Source of the DNA: Arcobacteraceae bacterium
GTDB taxonomy: Bacteria; Campylobacterota; Campylobacteria; Campylobacterales; Arcobacteraceae
Length of the DNA: 64,000 nucleotides
Assembly (NCBI GenBank): GCA_023138835.1
Contig: JAGLOP010000001.1
Location: forward strand, 124,001 to 188,000
Direction: 5' to 3'
Positions 20,828-31,351 of the stretch are shown piece after piece; within the stretch, counting starts at the first letter, position 1, and each line of letters begins with the position of its first letter. Under the pieces are notes generated by a model that worked only from the letters and a program-made list of their open reading frames with translations, ran no database searches and was not told the origin of the DNA. The translations under genes and the position numbers were made by a program.

Positions 20828-22120
20828 TTGAATACAAAAAGCATATATAAGCAGTTTTATCAAAAGCTTATATTTGCTACATCTGCTTTAGTAATTGTTT
20901 TATCATTTATCTTTTATGGTTTTACCAAAGCTACAATTTATGAAGATATCTCCAACGACTTACTAAAAGATGCCAGACTAATTTATAAACTTAGTACAAA
21001 TTATTCTCAAAATCAAGATATACCATTACAAGTTTTAACAACTAATGATGTAACAATAGATTTGGTTACCGTACAACATCTTGATCAAATGGCATATAGA
21101 AAATACCGCATAGAAAAAAATCACTTTATAGAATTGTTATATCCATTTGATAAAGATCAAGATATATTTATTAAAATTACAAAAAATATAAACAGCTCTC
21201 ACAAGATGTTGAATAAAATATTTAACAATGTGCTATTCTTAGGACTCGGCGGTTTGATTATGATTATTTTATATGCTTTTGCAGTATCAAAAACACTTCT
21301 TTCCCCTATTCTAAATATCACTAAAAAACTATCTAATATGGATGAGAATTCACTTACAAAAATAGATACAACAAAGCTCCCTATAGAGTTCAATCCTTTG
21401 GCAAATTCTATAAATACTCTTACTACTAGAATAGAAAATTATATAAAATATCAAAAAGAACTTTTTATAGGTACTGCTCATGAACTTAAAACTCCACTTG
21501 CAGTTATGAAATTAAAAAGTGAAGTTACACTTAGAAGAAAAAGAGAACCTGAAAAATATGAAGAGGTTTTAAAAGTTCATATTAAAGAAATAGATAAAAT
21601 GGATAAAATGATTAGTTCTATTTTAGATATGGGACGGCAAGAGGGTGCTCAATTTGAAAAGCCGATGGAAGTTGATATTATTGACTTTTTAACGGTTAAA
21701 ACTGACGATTATAAACTACTTGCAAATAAGAAATATGTAAATTTAATATTTGAGACAACTATAGATAAATTTATTACCATTATTCAACCTAATCTTTTAA
21801 ACCAGATTATTCAAAATTTTGTTCAAAATGCTATTAAATTTACACCGGAAAATAATAAGATTATCATTAGAGCTGTTAATGATAATCATTCAATAAAAAT
21901 TGAAGTTTTAGATGAAGGTATTGGAATTGATGAAAATATTGACCTGTTTGCACCATTTCAAAGACAGGGTAAAGAAAGTGGTGCCGGACTTGGTCTATTT
22001 TTAGCTCAAAGTGCCGCAGATACTTTAGGTGCAACAATTTCACTGCAAAATAGACAAGATGGAGTTAAAGGTACTATCGCAACTTTATATTTAGATAGTA
22101 ATCCAACTTGCCAAATTTAA
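20828..22120 (+). CDS. Sensor histidine kinase (TTG start)
   Basis: GTAHELKTPLAVMK H-box, NAIKFT, GAGLGLFLAQ; 8 nt spacing after the regulator. Confidence 0.92.
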   Translation: MNTKSIYKQFYQKLIFATSALVIVLSFIFYGFTKATIYEDISNDLLKDARLIYKLSTNYSQNQDIPLQVLTTNDVTIDLVTVQHLDQMAYRKYRIEKNHFIELLYPFDKDQDIFIKITKNINSSHKMLNKIFNNVLFLGLGGLIMIILYAFAVSKTLLSPILNITKKLSNMDENSLTKIDTTKLPIEFNPLANSINTLTTRIENYIKYQKELFIGTAHELKTPLAVMKLKSEVTLRRKREPEKYEEVLKVHIKEIDKMDKMISSILDMGRQEGAQFEKPMEVDIIDFLTVKTDDYKLLANKKYVNLIFETTIDKFITIIQPNLLNQIIQNFVQNAIKFTPENNKIIIRAVNDNHSIKIEVLDEGIGIDENIDLFAPFQRQGKESGAGLGLFLAQSAADTLGATISLQNRQDGVKGTIATLYLDSNPTCQI

Positions 22121-22545
22121 AATAGTTGGTTATGCTCTATTTTTGTACAATGGTTTTGAACCACTTTCATACCATGCTGTTGTGCTTTGGAAGCTGCGGC
22201 ATTATTTACAAGTCCTAACTGTGTCCATATACATTTAATACCATCTTTAGCGATTGCTTCATCAATTACACTGGCTATTACAGCAGGTTTTCTAAAAATA
22301 TCCACCATATCTACTTGATGAGGAATATCCGTTAAACTTCTATAAACTTTTTGACCTAATATCTCATTCTCTTTTGGATATACAGGATACACGGTAAATC
22401 CATGATCAATTAAATATTTTGCTACTTTATTACTAGCTTTCGTTTCATCAGGACTGCAGCCTATAAGTGCAATTGCCTTAGTCTGCTCAAAGATTGCTTT
22501 AATCTCTTCTTTATTTGAATTAACCAACGGAAATTCACATTCCAT
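22117..22545 (-). CDS. CoA-binding domain protein (YccU-like)
   Basis: IALIGCSPDETKASNKVAKYLIDHGFTVYPVYPKENEILGQKVYRSL. Confidence 0.85.
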   Translation of the reverse strand: MECEFPLVNSNKEEIKAIFEQTKAIALIGCSPDETKASNKVAKYLIDHGFTVYPVYPKENEILGQKVYRSLTDIPHQVDMVDIFRKPAVIASVIDEAIAKDGIKCIWTQLGLVNNAAASKAQQHGMKVVQNHCTKIEHNQLF

Positions 22546-22662
22546 ATTTACCCTTTTACTTTATTCCTAAATATTTTACAATAACCATCTTGTAAACTAC
22601 TTGAAGGATTTATTATATTTATTTAATAAGTAAGTATACTGTTCATTGATTTTAGATTTTTG

Positions 22663-23526
22663 TTACTCAATAGCAAAAGTTTTCATTTTATCTCGATAAG
22701 GATCTCTTTTGTAAACACCTAAAATTTTAACTTCATTTGCAAAAAATCTTAATTCTTCTAAAGCAAGCTGTAGATATTTTTCATCTGTATGACCATCTAT
22801 ATCGACATGAAATTGACTGGCATCCATACTTCCAGTCATTGAATAACTTTCTAATTTAATAAGATTTATTCCATTTGTTGCAAAACCACCCAAAGCCTTA
22901 TATAAAGCAGAAGGTATATTTCTTACACTAAAAACTAAAGAGGTAACATAAGATTTATTTTTTTCATATGCGGGGATAATACTTTCTTTTGAAAGAATTA
23001 AAAATCTTGTAGTATTACCGTGATAATCCCCAAAATCATCATCTAATATTTGTAAATCATAAAGCTTGGCAGCTAAACTAGACGCAACAGCAGCATGTTT
23101 TTTGTCATTAAGTTCTTTTAGCTCTTGAGCCGCACCTGCTGTATCAAACTTTGCAATCATTTCAAATTTGTGTTTATTTAGTTTTATATGACATTGTGCA
23201 AGAGCCTGTGGATGAGATGAAACACATTTTATATCTTCAAGATTTGCGCCTTTTAAAGCCAATAAACAATGATTAACAGCCTCAAAATGTTCATCTAAAA
23301 TATGTAATGACATTTTTGGAATCAACCTATATATCTCTTCCACTCTCCCCGCAGTTGAGTTTTCAATAGGTATCATCGCCAAATTGGCCTTTCCACTTTC
23401 AACTAAATGCATAGCATCTTGAAAAGTTTCACATGCAATTGCCAAAGAATCTGGAAATACATTTTTATATGCAAGATGTGAATAAGCACCTTGAATACCT
23501 TGATAAGCAATAATTTTATCTTTCAT
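22663..23526 (-). CDS. pheA: Prephenate dehydratase (no chorismate mutase domain in this ORF)
   Basis: YQGIQGAYSHLAY, IPIENSTAGRV, ESYSMTGSMDASQFHVDIDGH ACT region. Confidence 0.9.
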   Translation of the reverse strand: MKDKIIAYQGIQGAYSHLAYKNVFPDSLAIACETFQDAMHLVESGKANLAMIPIENSTAGRVEEIYRLIPKMSLHILDEHFEAVNHCLLALKGANLEDIKCVSSHPQALAQCHIKLNKHKFEMIAKFDTAGAAQELKELNDKKHAAVASSLAAKLYDLQILDDDFGDYHGNTTRFLILSKESIIPAYEKNKSYVTSLVFSVRNIPSALYKALGGFATNGINLIKLESYSMTGSMDASQFHVDIDGHTDEKYLQLALEELRFFANEVKILGVYKRDPYRDKMKTFAIE

Positions 23527-23560
23527 TTTTAAACCTATTTATATTTACAATTGATTTAAA

Positions 23561-24604
23561 TTATACTGTTTCCAGCTTATTTTCCACATACTGTTTAACA
23601 TCACTGTATTTTATCGTCTCTTTCCAATCGTCAAAAGCCATACCTGAAGCATTTGGATGACCTCCGCCATTTGCTAATTTTCCGGCAAGTTGGGCAACAT
23701 CAAGTTTTCCGTTTGCTCTCATACTTGCTTTTCCTCTGCGACTTACATCCATAAAAAAATCATAATCATCATTAGCATTTAAAAATGTATTTGCAGGGAT
23801 TGAGATACCGCCTAAAGTAAAAGTTAAAAGTCCTTTATACTCTTTATAATAAATTGTTAACTCATCTTTTTTATCATCTAACATTTTTACTAAATATCTT
23901 GAACTTAGATTGTCCATAGTATCATCGCTAAATTCTTGTTTTAAATAATCTTTTTTTAGATGATAAATCTGTTCATCTAATTTAATATTTCCATTTTCAC
24001 TATTTACATAATTTAATGACTTTGTTAATAAAGCCAATCTATAGTCTCTATTTTGATCTGCAAACAGAGTATTATTTATCTCTTGTGCACGAGCTATCAT
24101 AGTCATACAAACTTTTCCAAATTCAAAATATTGACTATCTTCCAGCCAAATATCAACAGCATTTATAGATTCTATCAATATATCAAAATCAGCTTCACAA
24201 AGCCCATCAAACTGCTCATAATTTTCTTTAAAATATTCATAAGTTATTTTTGTAGCACTACGCGTGGTATCTAAATAATACCAATCATACTTATTGGCAC
24301 TTTTAGCACCTGTACCGTGATGGTCTAGAAGTTGTAATTTTATATCAAAACCATTATCATTTAATCTGTTTATCTGCCTATTTAAATTCTTAGCCTCATC
24401 AGAATTTAAATTTAAATCAGTAATAATAAAAAGTATCTCTTTATCTTCAGATTTTTCTATTAATTCAATAATTATTTCTAAATTAGATTTAACCTCAAGT
24501 CCATAGTTTGCATTAAAAAATTGTCCGTTAGGAAATATTTTTTGCGAAATCAACTGACAACCATATCCGTCTAAATCAGTATGTGACAAATGAAAAAACT
24601 GCAT
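23561..24604 (-). CDS. DHH-family phosphoesterase
   Basis: SHTDLDGYGCQLIS, LLDHHGTG, ANGGGHPNASGMAF. Confidence 0.85.
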   Translation of the reverse strand: MQFFHLSHTDLDGYGCQLISQKIFPNGQFFNANYGLEVKSNLEIIIELIEKSEDKEILFIITDLNLNSDEAKNLNRQINRLNDNGFDIKLQLLDHHGTGAKSANKYDWYYLDTTRSATKITYEYFKENYEQFDGLCEADFDILIESINAVDIWLEDSQYFEFGKVCMTMIARAQEINNTLFADQNRDYRLALLTKSLNYVNSENGNIKLDEQIYHLKKDYLKQEFSDDTMDNLSSRYLVKMLDDKKDELTIYYKEYKGLLTFTLGGISIPANTFLNANDDYDFFMDVSRRGKASMRANGKLDVAQLAGKLANGGGHPNASGMAFDDWKETIKYSDVKQYVENKLETV

Positions 24605-25002
24605 TACATAATATCCTTAAGAGTTAAATCTTTTAAAAAGTCATTTATTTTAAATTGTAAATTAGTCAAAACAGGAAACAATGTACAACTTCCAGACACA
24701 CTGGCACTGCAAAGCTGTCCATCCGTAGAACATTCAAACACTGACGGTAGTCTGTCTTCTGAGATTGTAATAAGTTCTAATATCGTTAAATTACCAGGTT
24801 CCTTATTTAATAAAAAACCACCGTTTATACCTTTGTAAGATTGTAAAATATTATATTTTGCAAGTTTTTGTAATATTTTTGCTAAAAATGATTTTGATAT
24901 ATTTAGTTGAGCTGACAATGAATCGGCATTTTGCGGTGTATCACTTTTTGCAATTAATACCAATGCCAGCATTGCGTATTCACTTTTTTTTGTAAGAAGC
25001 AT
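24604..25002 (-). CDS. Rrf2-family transcriptional regulator
   Basis: Rrf2 N-terminal helix-turn-helix; ISKSFLAKILQKLAKYNILQSYKGINGGFLL and cysteine region. Confidence 0.88.
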   Translation of the reverse strand: MLLTKKSEYAMLALVLIAKSDTPQNADSLSAQLNISKSFLAKILQKLAKYNILQSYKGINGGFLLNKEPGNLTILELITISEDRLPSVFECSTDGQLCSASVSGSCTLFPVLTNLQFKINDFLKDLTLKDIM

Positions 25003-25089
25003 TCTTTCCCTCTATTTTAATTATATATTTTGATTTTATATTATATATTAAATGAGATTATAACAAGTTTGAGTATTAATTTTGATTTT

Positions 25090-25123
25090 TAAAAAAGTAG
25101 TTAGAAAATCTAACTACTTTTTT
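25090..25123. terminator. Rho-independent terminator for the RND efflux operon
   Basis: AAAAAAGTAGTTAGAaaaTCTAACTACTTTTTTA perfect inverted repeat. Confidence 0.8.
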
Positions 25124-25125
25124 AA

Positions 25126-26814
25126 TTAGATAGCTTTAGTATTATCCATCAATACAGGTATAAAAATAAGTGAAACAATTACAGCAGCTACTGTTCCAGA
25201 AATCAAAGCAACGCCTAATCCACCAAATACAGGGTCTGAAGCTAATAGGGCAGATCCAAGTATAATAGCAATAGCAGTAAGCATAATTGGTTTTGCTCTT
25301 GTGTTACTGGCAATTGCAATAGCTCTTCTTTTTTCTATTTGCTTATCTTTTATTAAACCTTTTGCAAAATCTATAAGCAACAATGAGTTTCTTGAACTAA
25401 TCCCCATAAGTGCAATAAATCCAATCAGTGAAGTTGCTGTTAGAAAGAATGTTTCAACTGTAACCATATCAGCAACCCAATGCCCAACAATCACTCCAAT
25501 AATAGATAAAAAGCTTCCACCTAAAATAATCCCGCTAATAGCAAATGATTTGTAATAAACAACAAGTAATAAAAAGATTAAAATAAGTGCAGCTATAAAA
25601 GCAGCTCCTAAATCTCTAAAAGTATCAAGTGTTACTTTCATCTCTCCATCCCATCTTAAAAGATAAGTTTCTCCGGTTATTTTATCTTTTAAATTCAAAT
25701 CAAACATATAAGTTGTGATACCGTCTATTTTACTAACTTCATATCTTTGTGAGAAATATTCCATCATCTCTTCTCTGGCTTTTAGTAAAGGATATACTTG
25801 ACTTACCATATCTGTTTCTGCCAACACATTTACCATTGTTTTTAGATCTTTATGAAAAATTGTAGGATTTGAATTTGTTTGTTTAATCTCAACAATTTCA
25901 GTTAAAGGTACCATCATACCTTTTTTATTCATCAAACTTAAAGAACTTAATTTACTTTGTAAAGTTTCTTTTGTACTGTCATCTAATGTTTGACTATCTT
26001 CGCTAAGTACTACAAAAATAGAAACTTGATCATTTAGATTTATAGTATTTTTAGTTGCAACTCCCATACCTTCAAATGCAAGATATAAAATCTTATTTAC
26101 TTGGTCAACACTTAATCCGCTACGGCTGATTTTATCTTTGATTGGAATTAGTTCATATTTTTTATAAACCTCATCACTCATAACATCAACATCAACCAAA
26201 CCATCTGTTTTGGCTAAAATTGAAGCAACTTCTTTACTTAAAGATATTACTTTTGCATTGTTTTTTCCATAAACTTCTACAACAACAGATGCCAAAGTGG
26301 GTGGCCCTGCTGGCATCTCTATCATTTTAATATTTGTTCCTGTTACCAATGGACTACATTTTTTTTGTAAAATTGGTCGTAATCTCTGTACCATATTAAA
26401 AGATTTTTCTTCTCTCGTATGTTTATCTGTAAGATTTACAACCATTTCAGCATATTGCTGTCCCATTTTCATACCACTGCCTTTTACAAGTCCGGCATAA
26501 TCAAGTGGAGCACCCTGCCCTAAAAAGTTTTCTATATTTACTACAGCTTCCTCTTTTTGTAAGATATTAGAAACACATGAACTTACCTCTTTTGTTTGTT
26601 CTATTGAACTGCCTGAGGGTGTATCTATATATACCGTAAATGTATTGGTACTTTTCCCCGGTAACATTTTTGCCAATACCAGTTTAGTAGGAAACATCAT
26701 AATAGAGCCTATTAGTGAAGCAAATACAATTAAAACTACAAGTATTTTTTTAGCAGGTGAATTTAAAATATTGAATATAAATGTTTCAAATTTTGCTGTA
26801 TGATTATGACTCAT
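25126..26814 (-). CDS. RND efflux permease, C-terminal half as a separate ORF
   Basis: TM7-like start then a second porter domain, GISSRNSLLLIDFAKG; own SD AAGGAT 7 nt before the ATG. Confidence 0.88.
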   Translation of the reverse strand: MSHNHTAKFETFIFNILNSPAKKILVVLIVFASLIGSIMMFPTKLVLAKMLPGKSTNTFTVYIDTPSGSSIEQTKEVSSCVSNILQKEEAVVNIENFLGQGAPLDYAGLVKGSGMKMGQQYAEMVVNLTDKHTREEKSFNMVQRLRPILQKKCSPLVTGTNIKMIEMPAGPPTLASVVVEVYGKNNAKVISLSKEVASILAKTDGLVDVDVMSDEVYKKYELIPIKDKISRSGLSVDQVNKILYLAFEGMGVATKNTINLNDQVSIFVVLSEDSQTLDDSTKETLQSKLSSLSLMNKKGMMVPLTEIVEIKQTNSNPTIFHKDLKTMVNVLAETDMVSQVYPLLKAREEMMEYFSQRYEVSKIDGITTYMFDLNLKDKITGETYLLRWDGEMKVTLDTFRDLGAAFIAALILIFLLLVVYYKSFAISGIILGGSFLSIIGVIVGHWVADMVTVETFFLTATSLIGFIALMGISSRNSLLLIDFAKGLIKDKQIEKRRAIAIASNTRAKPIMLTAIAIILGSALLASDPVFGGLGVALISGTVAAVIVSLIFIPVLMDNTKAI

Positions 26815-28390
26815 TTTTATGATCCTTAAATTTTAATAGTTTTTTACCTAAATATGGTGTGAAAATATAAGCTATAAATAAAGAAGCAATTAAAGCTATA
26901 GGTACATTATATGGTATAGGTTTCATAAATTCACCCATCATACCGCCAACAAATGCCATAGGAACCATAGTAAGTATAATAGCTAATGTTGCTATATTTG
27001 TAGGAGCTCCAATCTCATCTGTTGCTTTTATAAGCAGTTCATCCATATTTTTATGCTCACTATCATGGGAGTGCATATGTCTATGGATATTTTCGATCAC
27101 AATAATAGCAGCATCCACAAGCAGTCCAAGGGATAAAAGGAAAGCAAAGAGTGTAATTCTATTTATAGTTTGGTCACCCATATATGCTACAAATAATGTG
27201 ATAGCCAAAATTGCCGGTACGGTGAATGTTACGATTAAAGATTCTTTCCAACCTAAGAAAAATACCAACATAACAGCGATGATAACGATAGTGATAAGCA
27301 AGTGATGAACCAATTCATTTACTGCTTCATTTGCCCGCTCCCCATAGTTTCTAGTAATCGTATAACCTATACCGTTTTTAGCTAAAAAATCTTGATTTTT
27401 TTCTAAAACTTCTGATATATCATTTGATACAAAAACAGCATTAGTACCCCCTAATTTTGCTACAGATAAAGTTATCTGCTCATAGTTTGTGGTCTTATCA
27501 TTCTCTTTTAGAAGTATATTTGCACTTTGTTTATTTTGCACATCCAATCCAGCACTAACAGTTGCTACATTTTTAAGATATATTGGGCTTCCCATATATT
27601 GAGCTACTATTATATTGTTTACATCTTCAACACTTTCAATAGCATTTTTGATACCAAAAACTACAAGTTTATTGTCTATTGTTTTTGATTTTACATCCGG
27701 TAAATTAATAGCAATAGATTTAATACCCTCTACAATTTGCCCCAGTGAGAGATGATAACCTTTTAACTTTCCTAAATCAACTTCTACATTGTATTGCTCT
27801 TTTTTAGCACCTTTCATTGTAGTTTTTGAAACACTGTCAATAGTAGCAATCTCTTTTTTTAGATTTTGTATTATTTGTAAATATTTAGTATAAGGTACAT
27901 CTTTGTCTTTTTGATAAAAAGCAATATTAACAATTGGAATATCTATATCTATATCAAAAGGTTTAATAAGCGGCTGCATAACATTTTTTGGCATTCTATC
28001 CATATTTTGCATCACTTTATCATATAATTTTAGATTTGATATTTCACGATTTTGACCAATATAATACATCACATTTACAACAGCAACATTGTCCATACTC
28101 ATAGAATAAATATGTTCAACACCTTTTATCTCTCTCAGTTTTTGTTCAAGTGGTTCAACTATGATTTTTTCAACTTCTTTTGGAGTAAGACCCGGGGCTG
28201 GAACTATTATACTTCCCCCGCTAATAGCAATTTGAGGATCTTCTTCTCTTGGCATAATCTCCAAAGACATATAACCTAAAATAAGTAAAGATACTGCAAG
28301 AACTGCCGTTAATGGATTTTTTAGAAATGAACGGGCAAGTTTTCCTGCCCAATCCGTTACTTTAATGTTTGATAATTCTTTATCTTCCAT
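26804..28390 (-). CDS. RND efflux permease, N-terminal half as a separate ORF
   Basis: LARSFLKNPLTAVLAVSLLILGYMSLEIMPREEDPQI; LLVDAAIIVIENIHRH; ends after TM6. Confidence 0.9.
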   Translation of the reverse strand: MEDKELSNIKVTDWAGKLARSFLKNPLTAVLAVSLLILGYMSLEIMPREEDPQIAISGGSIIVPAPGLTPKEVEKIIVEPLEQKLREIKGVEHIYSMSMDNVAVVNVMYYIGQNREISNLKLYDKVMQNMDRMPKNVMQPLIKPFDIDIDIPIVNIAFYQKDKDVPYTKYLQIIQNLKKEIATIDSVSKTTMKGAKKEQYNVEVDLGKLKGYHLSLGQIVEGIKSIAINLPDVKSKTIDNKLVVFGIKNAIESVEDVNNIIVAQYMGSPIYLKNVATVSAGLDVQNKQSANILLKENDKTTNYEQITLSVAKLGGTNAVFVSNDISEVLEKNQDFLAKNGIGYTITRNYGERANEAVNELVHHLLITIVIIAVMLVFFLGWKESLIVTFTVPAILAITLFVAYMGDQTINRITLFAFLLSLGLLVDAAIIVIENIHRHMHSHDSEHKNMDELLIKATDEIGAPTNIATLAIILTMVPMAFVGGMMGEFMKPIPYNVPIALIASLFIAYIFTPYLGKKLLKFKDHKNES

Positions 28391-29145
28391 TATTTAACCT
28401 TTATATTAACTTTCGCATACATACCAGGATAAACCTGCGGAGTTGTTTTAAATCCAATTTTTATCATAAAAGTATGTGTCATAGGATTTGAACTAGGGAT
28501 TATAGATTCTATTGTACCAACAGTATTATAATTTAACGAAGGTATTACTACATCTACTTTATCTCCAACTTTTATTTTAAACAAATCACCTTCACTTATC
28601 TCAGCTTTTATTTTTAAGTTTGATAAATCAGATAATATAATAGCAGGCATACCTGGTATTGCCATCTCACCTACTTTAATGTTTTTTCTTATAACTACAC
28701 TGTCATTTGGTGCTTTGATTGTTAAGTATTGGTATTGGTTATCTACTTCTTTAACTCTAGCTTTACTGATAGTTACCATACTTTCAAGATTTTTAGTGCC
28801 AAGTTCTAGTTGCTCAACTTCAAACTTTGAAACCAAACCTTTTTCTAAAAGTCTTTTAAATCTTTCATAGTTTCTTTTCATAGTTAAATATTGGTTTTCA
28901 TACATCTGAACACCTAAAAGTGCCTGTTGTTTTTTACTGTCAATTTCAGTTGAATCAATAGAATATAAAAGCTGCCCTTTTTTTACTATATCACCCTCTG
29001 CTACATTTACACTTTTGATAAATCCCATAAATCTACTTGTAATATATTTTTCATTATCTGAAATTACTGTTGAACTTAACTCTATAGTTTGTGCAAATGA
29101 TATATTTACTATCATCAATAATGCTAATCCTATTTTTTTTATCAT
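28390..29145 (-). CDS. Efflux periplasmic adaptor (HlyD/AcrA type)
   Basis: GFIKSVNVAEGDIVKKGQLLYSID...YLTIKAPNDSVVIRKNIKVGEM. Confidence 0.9.
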   Translation of the reverse strand: MIKKIGLALLMIVNISFAQTIELSSTVISDNEKYITSRFMGFIKSVNVAEGDIVKKGQLLYSIDSTEIDSKKQQALLGVQMYENQYLTMKRNYERFKRLLEKGLVSKFEVEQLELGTKNLESMVTISKARVKEVDNQYQYLTIKAPNDSVVIRKNIKVGEMAIPGMPAIILSDLSNLKIKAEISEGDLFKIKVGDKVDVVIPSLNYNTVGTIESIIPSSNPMTHTFMIKIGFKTTPQVYPGMYAKVNIKVK

Positions 29146-29154
29146 AATATTTCC

Positions 29155-30519
29155 TTACTTTTCTTTTAGTGTTTGACCTAAAGAGATCTTTAGTGTAGCT
29201 GCTGCCAATGACTGCTCATAATTTGCCATAATCGTTTGGGCACTTGCTTTTTGCTGGTTTGCTTGCTGCATAAGTAAATTACTCATATTTATTAGATGAT
29301 TTTTATACATCTCTTCTGATTGAGTTAAAACTTCATTAGATAAATTTTGCGCTTTTTTCTTTTGAATCAACACTTTCTTTTTTGTTTGAAGAGTTAACAT
29401 ATTTTTTTCAACCTCAAGAGCAATACCATCTTTCATATATTCAAAATAATGTTGTGTTTTTTTATATGCTATTTTTGCTTTTTGCTTTTTGATTGAAGAT
29501 ATATCTGCATCAAATAATGTATAAGACAATCCAATTGCCCCTAAATAATAATCATGATTACCTTCAAAACTATTAAAACTGTTATCATTATTTCCAACTT
29601 CAATATGAGCACCTATCATAGGGTATAAATCAGCCCCGTCAAAATCTATTTTTGTTTTCATAGTATCTGTATTGTATTTCATCCATTTAAAATCTTCTCT
29701 GTTTTGATGTGCTTGATTTTGTAATGTCGGTAAAGCAGAAGAGCTGATCAAAATCTCTTCAAAACCATGAACATCAGTTATTGAACTATCGCTAGTTAAA
29801 AATTTCAAATATGAAAGAGCTAGTTCATATCTGTTTTGAGCTTCCAACATTTTAGTATCAACACCCATATCATAAACTTTTGCTTGTTTTACATCTATTG
29901 AAGTTACCAATCCTTCTTTAAATAATTCACTGGCAAAATTTACAAAAGAGTTGGTCGCTTCCTTTGCTTTTGTTGTAGCTTTGATAAATTCTTTTGATGC
30001 TACTGCTCCGTTATAAGCTTTTAAAACTTCTAATCCCAAAGCTTTTTCATCATAATTATATTTTGCTTTTTGCGCTAAAACCTGCAGTTTTGCCATTTTT
30101 TTGGCATTTTTTAATTTGTCTCCTGTATAAAGCGGTACTTTATATGTTAATTTTGTTTCAAAATTTGTTCTAGCTTCTGGGAAGTTTAAATCTTTTGGTT
30201 GTACAGATAAAATATTTGGATTTGTAGGGTCATTTTCACTAAATCCAAAATCTTTAAAGCTTGCTTCTCGTGCAGCTAACTTCATCCCAAATATATGCCC
30301 TGCATTATTTGTTCTTGATATATTTTCATTAAATACTAAATTACCATAATTGTAACCTTTTGCTTCGTTTAGATCTAATTGAGATTTTTTAATATCTAAT
30401 TTTTTCGCTTTTAACTCTTTATTGTTTTCTAAAGTTAAATTTAAAGCTTCTTGAAAACTTACAGTTTTAGCCAAAAGCAATGCTGGTACTGTAAGTAATA
30501 ATAGTTTTTTAGTCATCAT
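29155..30519 (-). CDS. TolC-family outer membrane efflux protein
   Basis: Signal peptide, FQEALNLTLENNKELKAKKLD; operon context. Confidence 0.9.
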   Translation of the reverse strand: MMTKKLLLLTVPALLLAKTVSFQEALNLTLENNKELKAKKLDIKKSQLDLNEAKGYNYGNLVFNENISRTNNAGHIFGMKLAAREASFKDFGFSENDPTNPNILSVQPKDLNFPEARTNFETKLTYKVPLYTGDKLKNAKKMAKLQVLAQKAKYNYDEKALGLEVLKAYNGAVASKEFIKATTKAKEATNSFVNFASELFKEGLVTSIDVKQAKVYDMGVDTKMLEAQNRYELALSYLKFLTSDSSITDVHGFEEILISSSALPTLQNQAHQNREDFKWMKYNTDTMKTKIDFDGADLYPMIGAHIEVGNNDNSFNSFEGNHDYYLGAIGLSYTLFDADISSIKKQKAKIAYKKTQHYFEYMKDGIALEVEKNMLTLQTKKKVLIQKKKAQNLSNEVLTQSEEMYKNHLINMSNLLMQQANQQKASAQTIMANYEQSLAAATLKISLGQTLKEK

Positions 30520-31121
30520 TTTTTATCATCTCCTATTTGTATTAATTTAAATAATGCATCTATATGTAATTGGAGTATATTTTCATCAAAATAATTCTGA
30601 ATATGAGAAAACATCAATACCCCTTCTGCCATAGCAAATAAACCATCTGCAAATTCTAAAACTTCAGGCTTTAGCTTTTTATCTTTTATACCTTGCAATA
30701 AAATATCTTTAAGCCAATTAGTATATTTATTTTTAATATCTTGTTGAAACTTTATCATCTCATCACTAGCTTCATCCAAAACTATAGCTATAAACTCTTT
30801 ATATATTTTTCTTCTTTTTATTGCTTCTGAATCTTTTGCAATACATAAACTAAAAAGAGCACTCACTTTTTCTTTAATAGATTGTGTATTATTAATATTA
30901 GTTAAAACTTCATCATCATAAGCTTTTTGAGCATACTCAATAATAGCAAATACAATATCTTCTTTACTCTCAAAATATTCATATATTGTACCCTTAGCTA
31001 CATGTGCATTTAAAGCTACTTCACTGACTGTCAGTTTATGAAATCCTTTTTCAACAAAAAGCTCAGTACTACTTAAAGCTATATCTTGTCTTTTTTGTAA
31101 CTTATCTACAATCTTTGGCAT
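30516..31121 (-). CDS. TetR-family regulator
   Basis: ALSSTELFVEKGFHKLTVSEVALNAHVAKGTIYEYFESKEDIVFAI. Confidence 0.93.
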   Translation of the reverse strand: MPKIVDKLQKRQDIALSSTELFVEKGFHKLTVSEVALNAHVAKGTIYEYFESKEDIVFAIIEYAQKAYDDEVLTNINNTQSIKEKVSALFSLCIAKDSEAIKRRKIYKEFIAIVLDEASDEMIKFQQDIKNKYTNWLKDILLQGIKDKKLKPEVLEFADGLFAMAEGVLMFSHIQNYFDENILQLHIDALFKLIQIGDDKK

Positions 31122-31161
31122 AAATTTGTCCTAACTTAATTTTAAAAATTTAATTTTTTCT

Positions 31162-31174
31162 TGACTATCAGTCA
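31162..31174. promoter_or_regulatory. Candidate TetR-family operator
   Basis: TGACT-ATC-AGTCA inverted repeat 40 bp upstream of the TetR gene, in the divergent intergenic region. Confidence 0.5.
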
Positions 31175-31351
31175 TTTTATGATAAAAATACTTAAAATAT
31201 ATTGAATATGACTATGGGTCAGTATTATCTTAAATATAAGATTAAATGATATTACATTAAGCAAGGATTAAATCTTATTGGATTAAACTTATTTGTGAAA
31301 GTTATTAGAATTAATTATAATTCGTAACAATAAAAATATTAAGGATTACTT

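Noticed and set aside
26804-26814. Split RND gene explained as a sequencing frameshift
   Set aside because: The second ORF has its own ATG and SD, the break is at the domain duplication boundary, and the overlap forms a coupled ATG...TAA. Read support should still be checked.
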